Origin: Dolomedes plantarius
Taxonomy: Eukaryota > Arthropoda > Arachnida > Araneae > Dolomedidae
DNA length: 64,000 nt
Reading direction: 5' to 3'
NCBI GenBank assembly: GCA_907164885.2
Contig: OU015490.1
Coordinates: forward strand, 216,230,634-216,294,633
Position 1 is the stretch's first letter; every line of letters starts with the position of its first letter. Under the pieces are notes generated by a model, which saw only the letters and a list, made by a program, of their open reading frames with translations, did not search any database and was not told the origin of the DNA. The position numbers and the translations under genes are program-made. Below are positions 51,895 through 64,000 of this stretch, piece by piece.

Positions 51895-53113
51895 CACTGA
51901 AGTGCCACTGAAATAGGGATAGCAAAGCCTATGCAAATTGTGTAGCGCTGCGCATCATGTATGCGCAAGTGAGGGCGCTGTGGTAACTGCATCTATAGAA
52001 CGTACTGTGGTTTTTCTGAATTAGTTGTTGGAATTGCCAGTATGGGTAAACTGCCTGATTTAGACGCCTTCGATCGCGGACAAATCGTAGGTGCGCGACG
52101 CATGGGCCATTCAATTTCCGAAATCGTCAGACAGCTAGGATTTTCAATGTCGAGAGTGTCAAGAGTATACCAAGAATACATGGATGGTGGAAAAAAACAA
52201 GCGATCGGGCAAACTGCAAAGGACAATTAGCCTTGACAGTGCGTGGTGAGAGACGGCTCAGGCGTATTGTGCGTAGCCAGCGAAGCCAAACATTAGCTCA
52301 AATTACCACCCAGTTTAATGACGGTGCCAGTCGTAGAGTCAGTAAACGGACTGTGTAACGCTCGCTTCACCGTATGGGTTTCGGGAGCCGTCGACCTACG
52401 AGAGTACCATTGCTCTATACTCGCCATCGAGCTGCACGTCTTGCCTGGGCAAGAGGGCACAGAGACTGGAGTGTAGAGGACTGGAAACGAGTAGCATGGA
52501 GTGATGAGTCTCGATTCCGACGACTTAACGCCGACGGGAGGCTGAGAATATGGCGTCAGGCTCATGAAGCCATGGATCCTGCATGCCTGGCTGGAACTGT
52601 ACAAGGGCATGGTGGCTCAATCATGGTCTGGCGTGTTTTTTCGTGGCACAGTTTGGGATCTTTGGTGCGTGTACCAACCTCCCTCAATACAATTCGGTAC
52701 GTAGAGTTGCTGGGTGATCACCTCCATCCGTTTATGCTGTTCTGTTATCCGCACGGTAATGGAGTTTTCCAGCAAGACAACTGTACCTCTCACAAGTCCC
52801 GGTTGGCTACTGCCTTTTCGGATGAGCATTCCTCTGACTTCTCTGTCATGAATTGGCCACCTAGAAGCCCAGACTTAAATCCTATTGAGCATCTTTGGGA
52901 TGTTTTGGAACAAGGCGTGAAAGGCCATCACACAGCACCAAAGAACCTTACTGAATTATGGACAGCTTTAGCCAATATTTGGCAAGCCATTCCCGTGGAA
53001 CGTTTCCAGAAACTTGTTTAATCTATGCCTCGTCGTGTGGCAGCCGTTATCAAGGCCAGAGGAGGCCCAACTCGTTACTACGTAGGTATCCCTAATTCAG
53101 TGGCACTTCAGTG
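51895..53113 (+). mobile_element. Tc1-like transposon of DD36E (Incomer-like) type
   Basis: A 1219-bp element flanked by TA (51893-51894 and 53114-53115). Left end CACTGAAGTGCCACTGAAAT; reverse complement of right CACTGAAGTGCCACTGAATT, both continuing AGGGATA. TIRs are about 27 bp with one mismatch. Confidence 0.96.
52042..53080 (+). pseudogene. DD36E Tc1-like transposase, disrupted
   Basis: Starts at 52042 (MGKLPDLDAFDRGQIVGARR), with the first helix-turn-helix region to about 52190. A frameshift at about 52190-52215 moves to the frame that carries LTVRGERRLRRIV, a nonsense TAA at about 52357, and then an open stretch to 53021 with WSDESRF (first Asp, about 52503), GGSIMVW, FQQDNCTSH (second Asp, about 52778) and SPDLNPIEHLWD (Glu, about 52888). 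There are 36 residues between the second Asp and Glu. As I recall, DD36E defines the Incomer group. A TAA at 53019-53021 precedes the usual end SMPRRVAAVIKARGGPTRYY. Three lesions inactivate it. Confidence 0.9.
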
Positions 53114-53115
53114 TA

Positions 53116-54136
53116 TATGTATAGATAGATAGATAGACAGATACATTCATTCTTGGGCCAGTTTACTTGGGATTCATGCTATCCCAACAAATAAGGAAAA
53201 GGTTAAATAGTCATGACAAAAACAAGAATGGAGTCTTCATTATTCAAGATTACAAAGACTCCGTGCAACTTTACACAACAGAGAATTATTAAGATCAGGC
53301 GAATTAAAAAATTATTTAATTGACGCAAATTAATATTTCGACCATATTAATCTGCGATAGATACACTCAAAGTATCTGAAAATAATTTCTGAATACTTGA
53401 ATTATTATATTATCATAAACACATTCTGACTGAAAGATTGTTTACTTATGATAAAGCTTATTTTTCGTTGTTATCTCTAATGCGTTTTAACGTTGGATGC
53501 TATAAACCTTATGATTATGTTATTTGATTTTACTTCGTACATAATTTACTATTCCCAACTTTTGACGTATTTCATGGAATACGTTTATGAAATAAAAAAA
53601 GAATATCAGTCTTCTTTGTAGGATATTGCTTCTAGAATGTTGCTATCTGCATAAATAGCCAAGGAATGAGATTTCAATGCAGTAAGTACATATTAATGTG
53701 AGTAGTGTTAAGAAAAGGCATTGTTTGATAATACCATTTGAAAGAATTATTTGTGTATTTTGCATTGTGAAACGAGAAATGCTGAGTATTAATAAGTGCC
53801 TATTACAGTTATCTATCATAATATTAGCTAGATCAGTTATGTCCTACTTCTAAATATCTATATTCACGATAATTATTAATATTGTTCCGTTTTCCTGAGT
53901 TCGATAGGATTGAATAAATTCTCTTCAAAGAGTGCACACAAAATAAAATTTATTATTCTTTAAACTCTTTAGGTGAATATACAAATTCAAACCCAAAAAA
54001 AAAATCTTAACAACTGTCTTCTGTACAGCAGAAAACTCTAAAAACACAAGTCAGGATAACAGAGTCTTCAATACAATATACGCCTAACGCACTTTCAATA
54101 CATTCAATTATCAGCAGAAAAGAACACTGAGTTCCA
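53116..54136. other. Unassigned AT-rich DNA
   Basis: Starts with a short GATA-type microsatellite (53121-53145); nothing else recognised. Confidence 0.5.
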
Positions 54137-54144
54137 ATATCAAT

Positions 54145-54972
54145 TAGGGATGCGACATCGATAACAAAACATCGATGTTTTGGAACATCGATATTCAATA
54201 TTAAAACATCGATGCTATTAAAACATCGCTCCAAAATCATTGATGTTTTAGAACATCCAATACTTAAAAATGGTTTAGTAACCTCTAACATTAATGTTAC
54301 TTCAGTTAGTCGTAGGGGGAGGGGGGTGATTTAATTTTACTCTCTGATTCGGCTGACACAAATGAAAACAACTTGGTTGCTTTTGCCTTGGGCTACATTG
54401 ATGACTCAAAATTCTCGTTGTAAATATCGCTATGTTTTGCCTTCAAATGACCAGATAAATTCGTGGTATTGCCAGAAGTTTTGACGGACTTAAGGCAAAT
54501 ACTGCATTTCTCCAATTTGTCAGAGGTTTTGCAAAAAATATTTCCAAACGGTACTTTTGGGAGGCATCTTACTAATAATATTAACGTCAACTTATATAAA
54601 ATCAGAAAAAAACAAAAACTTAAATGGCTGCTCTCGTGTATATACTATTTATAAAATAAAACCCGATGGAAGGTTCTGGAGTGTCAGGAACATCCCAAGC
54701 GCTCTGATTTGTTCATTGGTCGTTGATTGCCATTTGTGTGTTTGGTAAGGAATCGTTCCCCCTTTTGTATTAGCCCTTTACAGAATTCATACTTACATTT
54801 ACTGAGTGTGAAAATTATACTATGGGGTATATTTTTTATTATGGTACTTTTTCATTAAAAAAACATCGAGACAACGTAAAACATCGAGCACAAAACATCG
54901 ATATTCAAAAAGTATCGGCTTCAATAAATCGATGTTTAGAACATCGATGTTTACATCGATGTCGCATCCCTA
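54145..54972 (-). mobile_element. hAT transposon, non-autonomous, with perfect 8-bp target duplication
   Basis: The termini TAGGGATGCGACATCGAT and ATCGATGTCGCATCCCTA are perfect 18-bp inverted repeats. ATATCAAT flanks both sides exactly (54137-54144 and 54973-54980), the 8-bp duplication made by hAT transposases. Subterminal copies of AACATCGATGTT-like words cluster at both ends (about 54165-54255 and 54860-54960), as expected for transposase-binding sites. At 828 bp, only the start of the transposase gene is kept. Confidence 0.95.
54390..54567 (-). pseudogene. hAT transposase N-terminal BED zinc finger remnant
   Basis: On the minus strand the start at 54567 reads MPPKSTVWKYF, then, after a one-base frameshift, KCSICLKSVKTSGNTTNLSG and HLKAKHSDIY. 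Cys-x2-Cys and a His-x4-His pair make a BED-type zinc finger, the DNA-binding module at the N-terminus of many hAT transposases. A stop follows and the RNase-H-like catalytic domain and dimerisation region are missing. Confidence 0.88.
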
Positions 54973-54980
54973 ATATCAAT

Positions 54981-56021
54981 GTAAGGTATATTTACAGACT
55001 TACAAAGCGCCCTCTATCTGTCAACAAGATTGACAATTCTGGAACCTTCTGGAAAAATCCAGAATGTTGGCGACCATTTGGCGCCATATCTCCAAATTTG
55101 GCAACCAAAATAAGTCACCAAATTCATCGCCAATTTGGTGATAGCTCTCATATTTGGCAAAATTACCATAGGCTCCTAAAATTCGTAACCATATAGATAT
55201 TTATAAGTAGATAGATATTAAATGTACTACTCCATTTTTACAAGAATTGCCTAAAAGATCTTTATAATTAAACAGTAGAAACGCTGATCTCTAACAATTT
55301 TATTAAAATGCCTGTTTGTTTAAGTGTCAAGATATTTTTAAGGGTATAGGTTTCTCTTATTTCACCCTTTCACCCTTCATGCTATACAATCAAAGTGTAA
55401 CATAAAAAAAAAGTTTACTTAAATGCAATTTTCCCTACACATAACGTCAAGTCTGCGAGAAAATAGTCATGTATCGAAGAGCTCACTAATAACGTATCTT
55501 TAAAAAAATCAGTTCCAAATACATCCTTACGGACTTCACCAGGGAATTATTGGTAATGATTAAATAAGACCATTTTTTTTAAGCCCTGTACCTAATACTT
55601 AAAAATAAATCGAGACCACCGAAGAACCTCATGCATATTGTATAACGGCAGTTTCTAGAGGTATTTTTTTTCTCTCTTTTCTCCTGCTTAGAAATGTATT
55701 GAAGGAGAAAATATTAAATAAAACGCATTTAAATCTTCTATAAATCCGTGTATCAGAACAGTTAAAAAATTGGTATTTTTTCAGGCAAAATAGTCACGCT
55801 CTCTGTTTAAATTACATTGAAAAGAAAGGCGAAAGCTCATTGTAATTTGAAGAATATAAAAGTAAATACTGAAGTTACAGAAGCAATTATTTGTATTACA
55901 ATGAAAATACGCAAAATGACACAAGTTAGAGCTTTCATATAACATATGTAAGTAGTTTGCCGTAGGAAAGAAAGGAAAAAAATTTAAATTTTTAACTACA
56001 CAAACATTATTTCAAACTTTA
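54981..56021. other. Unassigned AT-rich DNA
   Basis: No gene supported. A run of CAAATTTGG/CCAAATT-type words occurs at about 55075-55160 (ATTTGGCGCCATAT, CAATTTGG). Confidence 0.45.
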
Positions 56022-56083
56022 TATATATATAAAATATTTATATATATATATAAAATTCCTAAAATACTTTGATGAATGATATA

Positions 56084-56131
<48 letters not shown>

Positions 56132-56157
56132 CCTAAAATACTTTGATGAATGATATA

Positions 56158-56233
<76 letters not shown>

Positions 56234-56259
56234 CCTAAAATACTTTGATGAATGATATA

Positions 56260-56298
<39 letters not shown>
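56022..56298. repeat. Higher-order repeat: 34-bp motif alternating with (TA)n
   Basis: AAAATTCCTAAAATACTTTG, continuing ATGAATGATATACTG, occurs at 56051-56086, 56125-56160 and 56228-56262, each followed by (TA)n of different length. The core also occurs once at 12587-12611. Confidence 0.93.
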
Positions 56299-56299
<1 letters not shown>

Positions 56300-56754
56300 C
56301 TGAGAATAAATGGAAGATCTTATACTTCGGAATAAATGGGATGCACGATCCCATTCGAAATACGTAGCAACATAGGCTTTATCATCAACTGTTTCATTCG
56401 AAATGAACATACATAAAAATGCAAACATCTGTGGCAGCCGAAAGAGCTGGACTGCGCAGTAAATATTGCAGGTGATCATGATTTAAGAGAGTATAATGTG
56501 AATAGAAAAAGAAAATGCGGTAAAACAGGGAACCTACGGCAACAGTGTAGCAGTCAAAAGATTCGGATTATTGTAACAGATCCCATCTGTCGAGAATGAC
56601 TTCATGCTGGGATCTCTATTAACATAATCGTAAGGACTCTATCAATGCGTCCATATCACTGTGCGATATGGGCTTTAACAGATAATTCCCAAACTTAGTC
56701 CCTTGGTTTTCCTAACAACAGAGAGGTCTTGTCCTCGTTTAGGCTCATGAAGAA
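56299..56754. other. Unassigned spacer, possibly the N-terminal part of the transposon below
   Basis: Moderately GC-richer from about 56520 onward. It may include the decayed 5' half of the DD36E element whose C-terminal half is readable downstream, but no motif is clear. Confidence 0.35.
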
Positions 56755-57356
56755 CCCATCGCTAACCGAAAGGCTGTAAACGAGTAGCCTGGACAGACGA
56801 GTCTAGTTTCACATTGATTCAGACAGATGGAAAACTCCTCTTGTAAAGAACACGCCAGAAATCAATGAATCCAGCATGTCAACAAGGAAAAGTACTGACT
56901 GGTGGTACTTTAATAATGACATGGGTGTGTTTACCTGACATTCATTGGGACCGCTCATACGTCTAAAACTTCTATGATCAGTGGACGCTATGTTAACATC
57001 CTTTCAGAAGTGTAACATATATTCCTGTCGTGTATTTACAGTCATGGATTCGGGTGTCCCCCGACAAGATAATGCGCCACCACACACATCCAGAAGAACA
57101 AAATTATTGTTTGAGGAACACACATTCGAGTTTCGGCACATGAAATGACCCCGTTGTCCATCAGATCTTAACGTTATTAAACATATGTGTGACGCTATGT
57201 AACGTTCCGTTAAAAGAAGAAATCCACCATCTACGATTATTATAGAATTGGGGCGCCTCTTCAGGATGTATGGTGTTCATTGTGTACAAACGTGCTCAGA
57301 AAACTCAAGGAGTACATGTCCCTTCGTGTTTCTGCAGTTAGGGTTATAATGGTTTA
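56755..57356 (+). pseudogene. Second DD36E Tc1-like transposase relic
   Basis: Readable blocks in several frames: RVAWTDESSFTLIQTDGKLL (first Asp, about 56799), MNPACQQGKVLTGGTLIMTW, a degraded middle, RQDNAPPHTSRRTKLLFEEH (second Asp, about 57076) and PSDLNVIKHMCDAM. There are 36 residues between the second Asp and the last catalytic position, where Lys replaces Glu. Similarity in order and spacing to the transposase at 52042 places it in the same group, but it is much older. Terminal repeats were not found. Confidence 0.75.
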
Positions 57357-59539
<2,183 letters not shown>

Positions 59540-62370
59540 ATTGTTATCACTGAATTTCTTCATAACTTACATCCACAAACTTGTTTTCAAATAAGAAAAT
59601 ACTTTGCTTCGAAATACTTATTGTAAACTAAATTATGTTTAAACATTGCCTACACCCAAATAATAATAGTAGTTTAAACTATATTTAAAAATCCTACTTT
59701 GTCCATGCTGAGTATAGTGTTCTGATATCTCCATTCTATTCTAACCATGGAATTTATTTATTTTTTTCTTATTTGAAATACGTTTTCAATCCTCTTATTT
59801 GTTATTCTTCATATTTTACACCAATAAACTCGCTTAAAAATAACCAAATATCATTGCTTTTAAACACTTATTCCAAACTAAAATATGTTTAAACGTTGCT
59901 TACAACCAAACAAAAATAACGCTTTAACATATATTTTATAAGTAACATTTTCTCTATGTTTAACATAGTGTTCTAATATCTCGATTGAATTTTAATTGTA
60001 CCAATCATTTATTTATTTTTCTCTCATTTTATCACGATTTTCCAATTCATATTACTTAAATTCTTCATATTTTACATCAAAAAATTTTTTTCAACTAACC
60101 AAAAATCATAGATTTCAAATACGTATTCAAATTTGATATTTTATTCATTAAAAATTTTTCAATTAAATTACAAATTCTTAACTTATATTAACACAAGTTT
60201 TCAAATATTATTTCTGAAATTCTTCATATTTTACACCAATAAAATTTTTAAAGGACCAAATATCTTAGCTTCGAAATACTCATTTTAAACTAAAATATGA
60301 TTAAACTTTGCTTACAGCCAAAGAATCACAACGCTTTAATCTATATTTTGTAAGTAACGCTTTATCTATGCTGTTATATAGTGCTCTAATATCTCCATTC
60401 AACTTTAACTATACCAATATTTTTTTTTTCTTATTTTAACACAAATTTTTAATATTTATGCTGAAATTCTTCATATTTTACATCTATAAACTCGTTTTCA
60501 AATAACCAAATATCATAGCTTTCAGATACTAATTCCAAGCAAAAATATGTTTTAACGTTGCTAAGAATAATAATGCTTTGACATGTATTTTACGAATAAA
60601 ATTTTCTCTATGTTAAAAATAATGTTCTAATATCTCGATTGAATTTTAATTATGCCAAACATTTAATTTGTGTTTCTTATTTTAACGCAAGTTTCCAATT
60701 CTTATTTCTGAATATTCATATTTTACATCAATAAGCTCGTTTTCAAAAAACCACATACCTTAGATTAGAAATACTCATTGTAAACTAAAACATATTTAAA
60801 CGTTGCTTACAGCTAATGAATAATAGGTCTTTAATCTACATTTTGTAAGTACCACTTTCTCTATGTTGAATAGAGTTCTCTAATATCTGACTTCAGTTTC
60901 AATTATTTCAATTATTCTTTTCTCTTTTAACACAAGATTTCAATTCTGAGTGCTTCTCATTTTTATGCATTGTACTTCTTAAAACTCGTTTTCTAATATC
61001 CAAATATCATAGCTTCCAAATTTTATTCAAATTTACATATTTTTTCATTACAAATTTTTAATTTCGATAAAATATGTAATTACAAGTTTTTTTTTCTTAT
61101 TTTTCTTATTTTTCTAAGTTTTGAATTTCTATTTCTGACATTCTTCATATTTTACATCAATAAACTCGTGTTCCAATAACCAAATATCATAGCTCTCAAA
61201 TACTTATTCCAGACTAAAGTATGTTTAAACGTTGCTCACAGACAAAGAATGATAACGCTTTAACATATATTTTGTAAGTAATATTTATTTATGTTGAATA
61301 TAGTGCTCTAATATATCTCTATTCATTTTAACTATGCCAATAATTTATTTTTTTCCTTTTTTTAACACAAGTTTTCAATTCCTATTCGTTTAATTCTTCT
61401 TATTTTACATAAATAAACTCTTTTTGAAATAACCAAATATCATTACTTTAAGATACTTATTGTAAAATAAACTGTTTAAAAGTTTCTTACAGCCGAAATA
61501 TAATAGCCCTTTAACACGTATTGTTTAAGCAATTATTTATCCATGTTGAATATATTGTTCTAACATCTCCATTCATTTTTAATTATGTAAATTATTTATT
61601 TTTTTACTTATTTCAGCACAAGTTTGTAATTCTTATTTCTGAAATTCTTCATATTTTACATCAATAAACTCGTTTTAATATTACCAAATATCGCAGCTTC
61701 AAAATATTTATTGTAAACGAAAATAAGTTTAAATGTTGCTTACGGCCAAAAAAATAATAGCCATTTAACCTATATTTTGTAAATAATACTTTCTCCATCC
61801 TAAATATAGTGTTCTAATACCTCCATTCATTTTAATTATGTCATTTATTTAAATGCTTTCCTTGTTTTAACTCAAGTTTGCAATTCTTATTTCTGACATT
61901 CCTCATATTTTACATCAATAAACTCGTTTTCAAATAACCGAATATCATAAATTCCAAATATTTATTGTTAACTAAAATACTTTTAAACATGGCTTACGAA
62001 CAAAAAATAATAGCACTTTTACCTACGTTTTGTAAATAATACTTTCTCCATGTTGAATATAGTGTTCTAACATCTCCATTCATTTTTAATTATGTCATTT
62101 ATTAAAATATTTTCCTTATTTTAACGCACATTTTCAATTCTTATTTCTGAAATCTCCATAATTTACATCAATAAACTCGTTTACAAATAACCAAATATCA
62201 ATGATTCCAAATATTTATTGTAAACGAAAATAAGTTTAAACGTTGCTTACAGCCAAAAAATAATAGCCCTTTAACCTATATTTTGTAAATAATACTTCCT
62301 TCATGTTGAATATAGTGTTCTAACATCTCCATCCATTTTTAATTATGTCATTTATTTAAATTTTTTTCTC
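59540..62370. repeat. Satellite-like array, about 12 units of 250 bp
   Basis: The phrase TTCTTCATATTTTACATCAA (with variants) recurs at about 59558, 59808, 60063, 60222, 60469, 60714, 60976, 61143, 61397, 61648, 61901 and 62155. Steps are mostly 245-262 bp, with two short ones (159 and 167 bp). Each full unit also has AATAAACTCGTTTTC, AACCAAATATCA, AACGTTGCTTACAG, TTTAACCTATATTTTGTAA, TCTCCATGTTGAATATAGTG and TTCTAACATCTCCATTCAT. The units diverge noticeably from one another, so the array is not recently homogenised. No coding capacity. Confidence 0.92.
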
Positions 62371-62857
62371 TGTACTACTTTCTTAATTTCGTACTACTTT
62401 CCGTATAATCAATCACCCCCGGAAGACGGATGGGAATTCAAGGCAGTTCATTTTTCACCAGCCACAATGCCGGAATTACGTACGATGGAGAGGAGAAAGT
62501 GGAATTTATGGGTTATAAACTCTTTAAATGTAGAAATTATTAATGGAGGCAAAAATTTTCAATATTATAATATCCTTATATCTTGGAAGAAATATCTTCA
62601 TAAAAAAAGATGCATTCGAAAAACACAGAGCTTAAACTCAAACATTTTTACGTTCAACATATTTTCGGTTATTTCGAAATGGATTCATGACCGTAAGCAA
62701 ACATTCATACTCATCCAAATACCTGAATTTCTATCTTTAGGATGAAAATAAAATAAAATTGTATCTGGGGTGAATATTTGCATTATTCAGAAGGTTTGGT
62801 ATATTTTTAGAATATATACATATTTATGTTATCACTTATATCTTTTTTACCTATTAT

Positions 62858-62909
<52 letters not shown>

Positions 62910-64000
62910 TATATATTATAGCTTAGAGCATACCATTATTGTATAGTTCAAAACAAAATACTCTATCGCACCATGTGTTTTATGTCTAGTTAAAACTTTC
63001 TCCATCCAAGACGAAGCATATCACTATCTTAATTATATTACCTTTATCAAGTTATTTTTAATCGCTATTGTATGCTACTTAATTGTCGTTTAAAACTCCA
63101 CGTTTATACTTTAACAAATCAGAAAAAATGCTTAACATCATTTGAATTCAACAACCTTTGAAACAGGCAATTTCTTATTCCAATGTTAATGACTTCATGT
63201 TCAGAAAAAAAATTACATTTCTAAAGCGTACCCTTAAATGATTTCTTTTCACTTCCATTCTTATGTTTAAAGTTAAATAGAATCTCATGTTGTGCTCAGC
63301 AGCTGAAGAGTTGCCTACACATACCTTATATACCGATTAAATCCACACTTGCGCATCTTAACTTATCCAAAGACTTGTTACAAAAATAGTTTTAGCCATT
63401 TTTAGTATGTCCGGAGATGAAAGTCCTTGAACTTATGAATCTGAGACTGCAATTAAAATTATTTAAGTATGTACTAGGTGAAACATCTTAGTACGTTTGT
63501 CCCGCTCTACTGCTTCACAATTCAACATTATGTTTGAAATAACTGTTTATAATTAAGCTGAAATGGTCATTTTGCGTGTGTATTATTTAGACATTCTTAT
63601 TTTAAATTTGAAGGCAGCATTTTTACAATATTTCACTTTAATTTTGGAAGTCTACATTAAGATAAAATTTCAAAGGAATATTAGTTTTATTAATTTAGTA
63701 CTATTTAGCTTACTGTAATTTAGATATTGAAAACATAAAATCTTTATTTGGGGTAAACTTCAAACAATTTCGCGTAACGGTTAATCAATGGTATGGTACA
63801 ATTGTGAGAGCAATTTTCAGAATGCACAAAAAAATGTGTAATACGCTTGTAATAAATACTAACTAACTCAAATGCTAGCAAAATTAATTTATTAATAATA
63901 AGTTATATATAAATACACATAAATAAAAAACAAGCAAAATAATCAGACCAAATAAAAGTTTAATTTTTTATGAAAAACAAATCTCTAAAAGTATTGTATG
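62371..64000. other. Unassigned AT-rich DNA
   Basis: No gene supported. A (CA)n-(TA)n run lies at about 62858-62907. The frame 62467-62745 (92 codons) is AT-biased and without recognisable domain. Confidence 0.45.

Noticed and set aside
59540..62370. CRISPR-like array of regularly spaced repeats
   Set aside because: Whole 250-bp units are similar, not short identical repeats with unique spacers, and the genome is eukaryotic; it is a tandem satellite-type array.

Overview
The window looks like intergenic DNA from a repeat-rich animal genome, most likely an arthropod and possibly a spider or other arachnid. Supporting this are the very AT-rich base composition, long (TA)n and (CA/TG)n microsatellites that make up several percent of the sequence, many Tc1/mariner-type DNA transposons, tRNA-derived SINEs and no convincing host gene. 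The spider assignment rests on my memory of similar Tc1 transposases in orb-weavers and was not tested. I see no bacterial-style genes, operons, CRISPR arrays or viral gene clusters. Long ORFs reading Ile-Tyr-Ile-Tyr are translations of (TA)n tracts.

Layout. 1-4 kb: a large candidate DNA transposon holding a broken mariner (2162-3070) and an LTR-like piece. 5-10 kb: a pogo-like MITE, one half of a dispersed repeat pair, a Tc1 fragment and a tRNA-derived SINE. 10.7-11.3 kb: a 520-bp compound (TA)n tract. 12.6-21.6 kb: four copies of an approximately 1.1-kb repeat with a GC-rich hairpin head, two of them inside a recent tandem duplication, then a decayed reverse-transcriptase element (17.5-20.6 kb) with inverted arms. 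21.6-23.0 kb: the best-preserved transposon, a Tc1-like element with an almost intact 329-codon transposase, inserted into the fourth repeat copy. 23-32 kb: a second hairpin-headed repeat, a decayed DD34E Tc1, a DD41D (rosa-like) mariner and a second, broken copy of the Tc1 element. 34.7-36 kb: a degenerate tandem array of about 184 bp. 37.4-38.0 kb: an internally deleted IS630/Tc1-type element. 41.8-45.9 kb: two TIR elements, a candidate solo LTR and a 1.16-kb element with about 220-bp inverted arms. 48-49.7 kb: two SINEs and an array of about 290-bp units. 51.9-57.4 kb: a DD36E Tc1-like element, a hAT element with a perfect 8-bp target duplication, and a second, more decayed DD36E transposase. 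59.5-62.4 kb: an array of about twelve 250-bp units.

How the parts relate: nothing here forms a pathway. The parts are linked by insertion history. Most DNA transposons use TA targets and many sit at the edge of (TA)n tracts, the hairpin-headed repeats always abut (TA)n, and nested insertions allow relative dating. At least five Tc1/mariner lineages, separated by catalytic spacing (DD32E, DD34E, DD36E, DD34D, DD41D), are present within 55 kb. All transposases are damaged; the copy at 21864-22853 is closest to intact.
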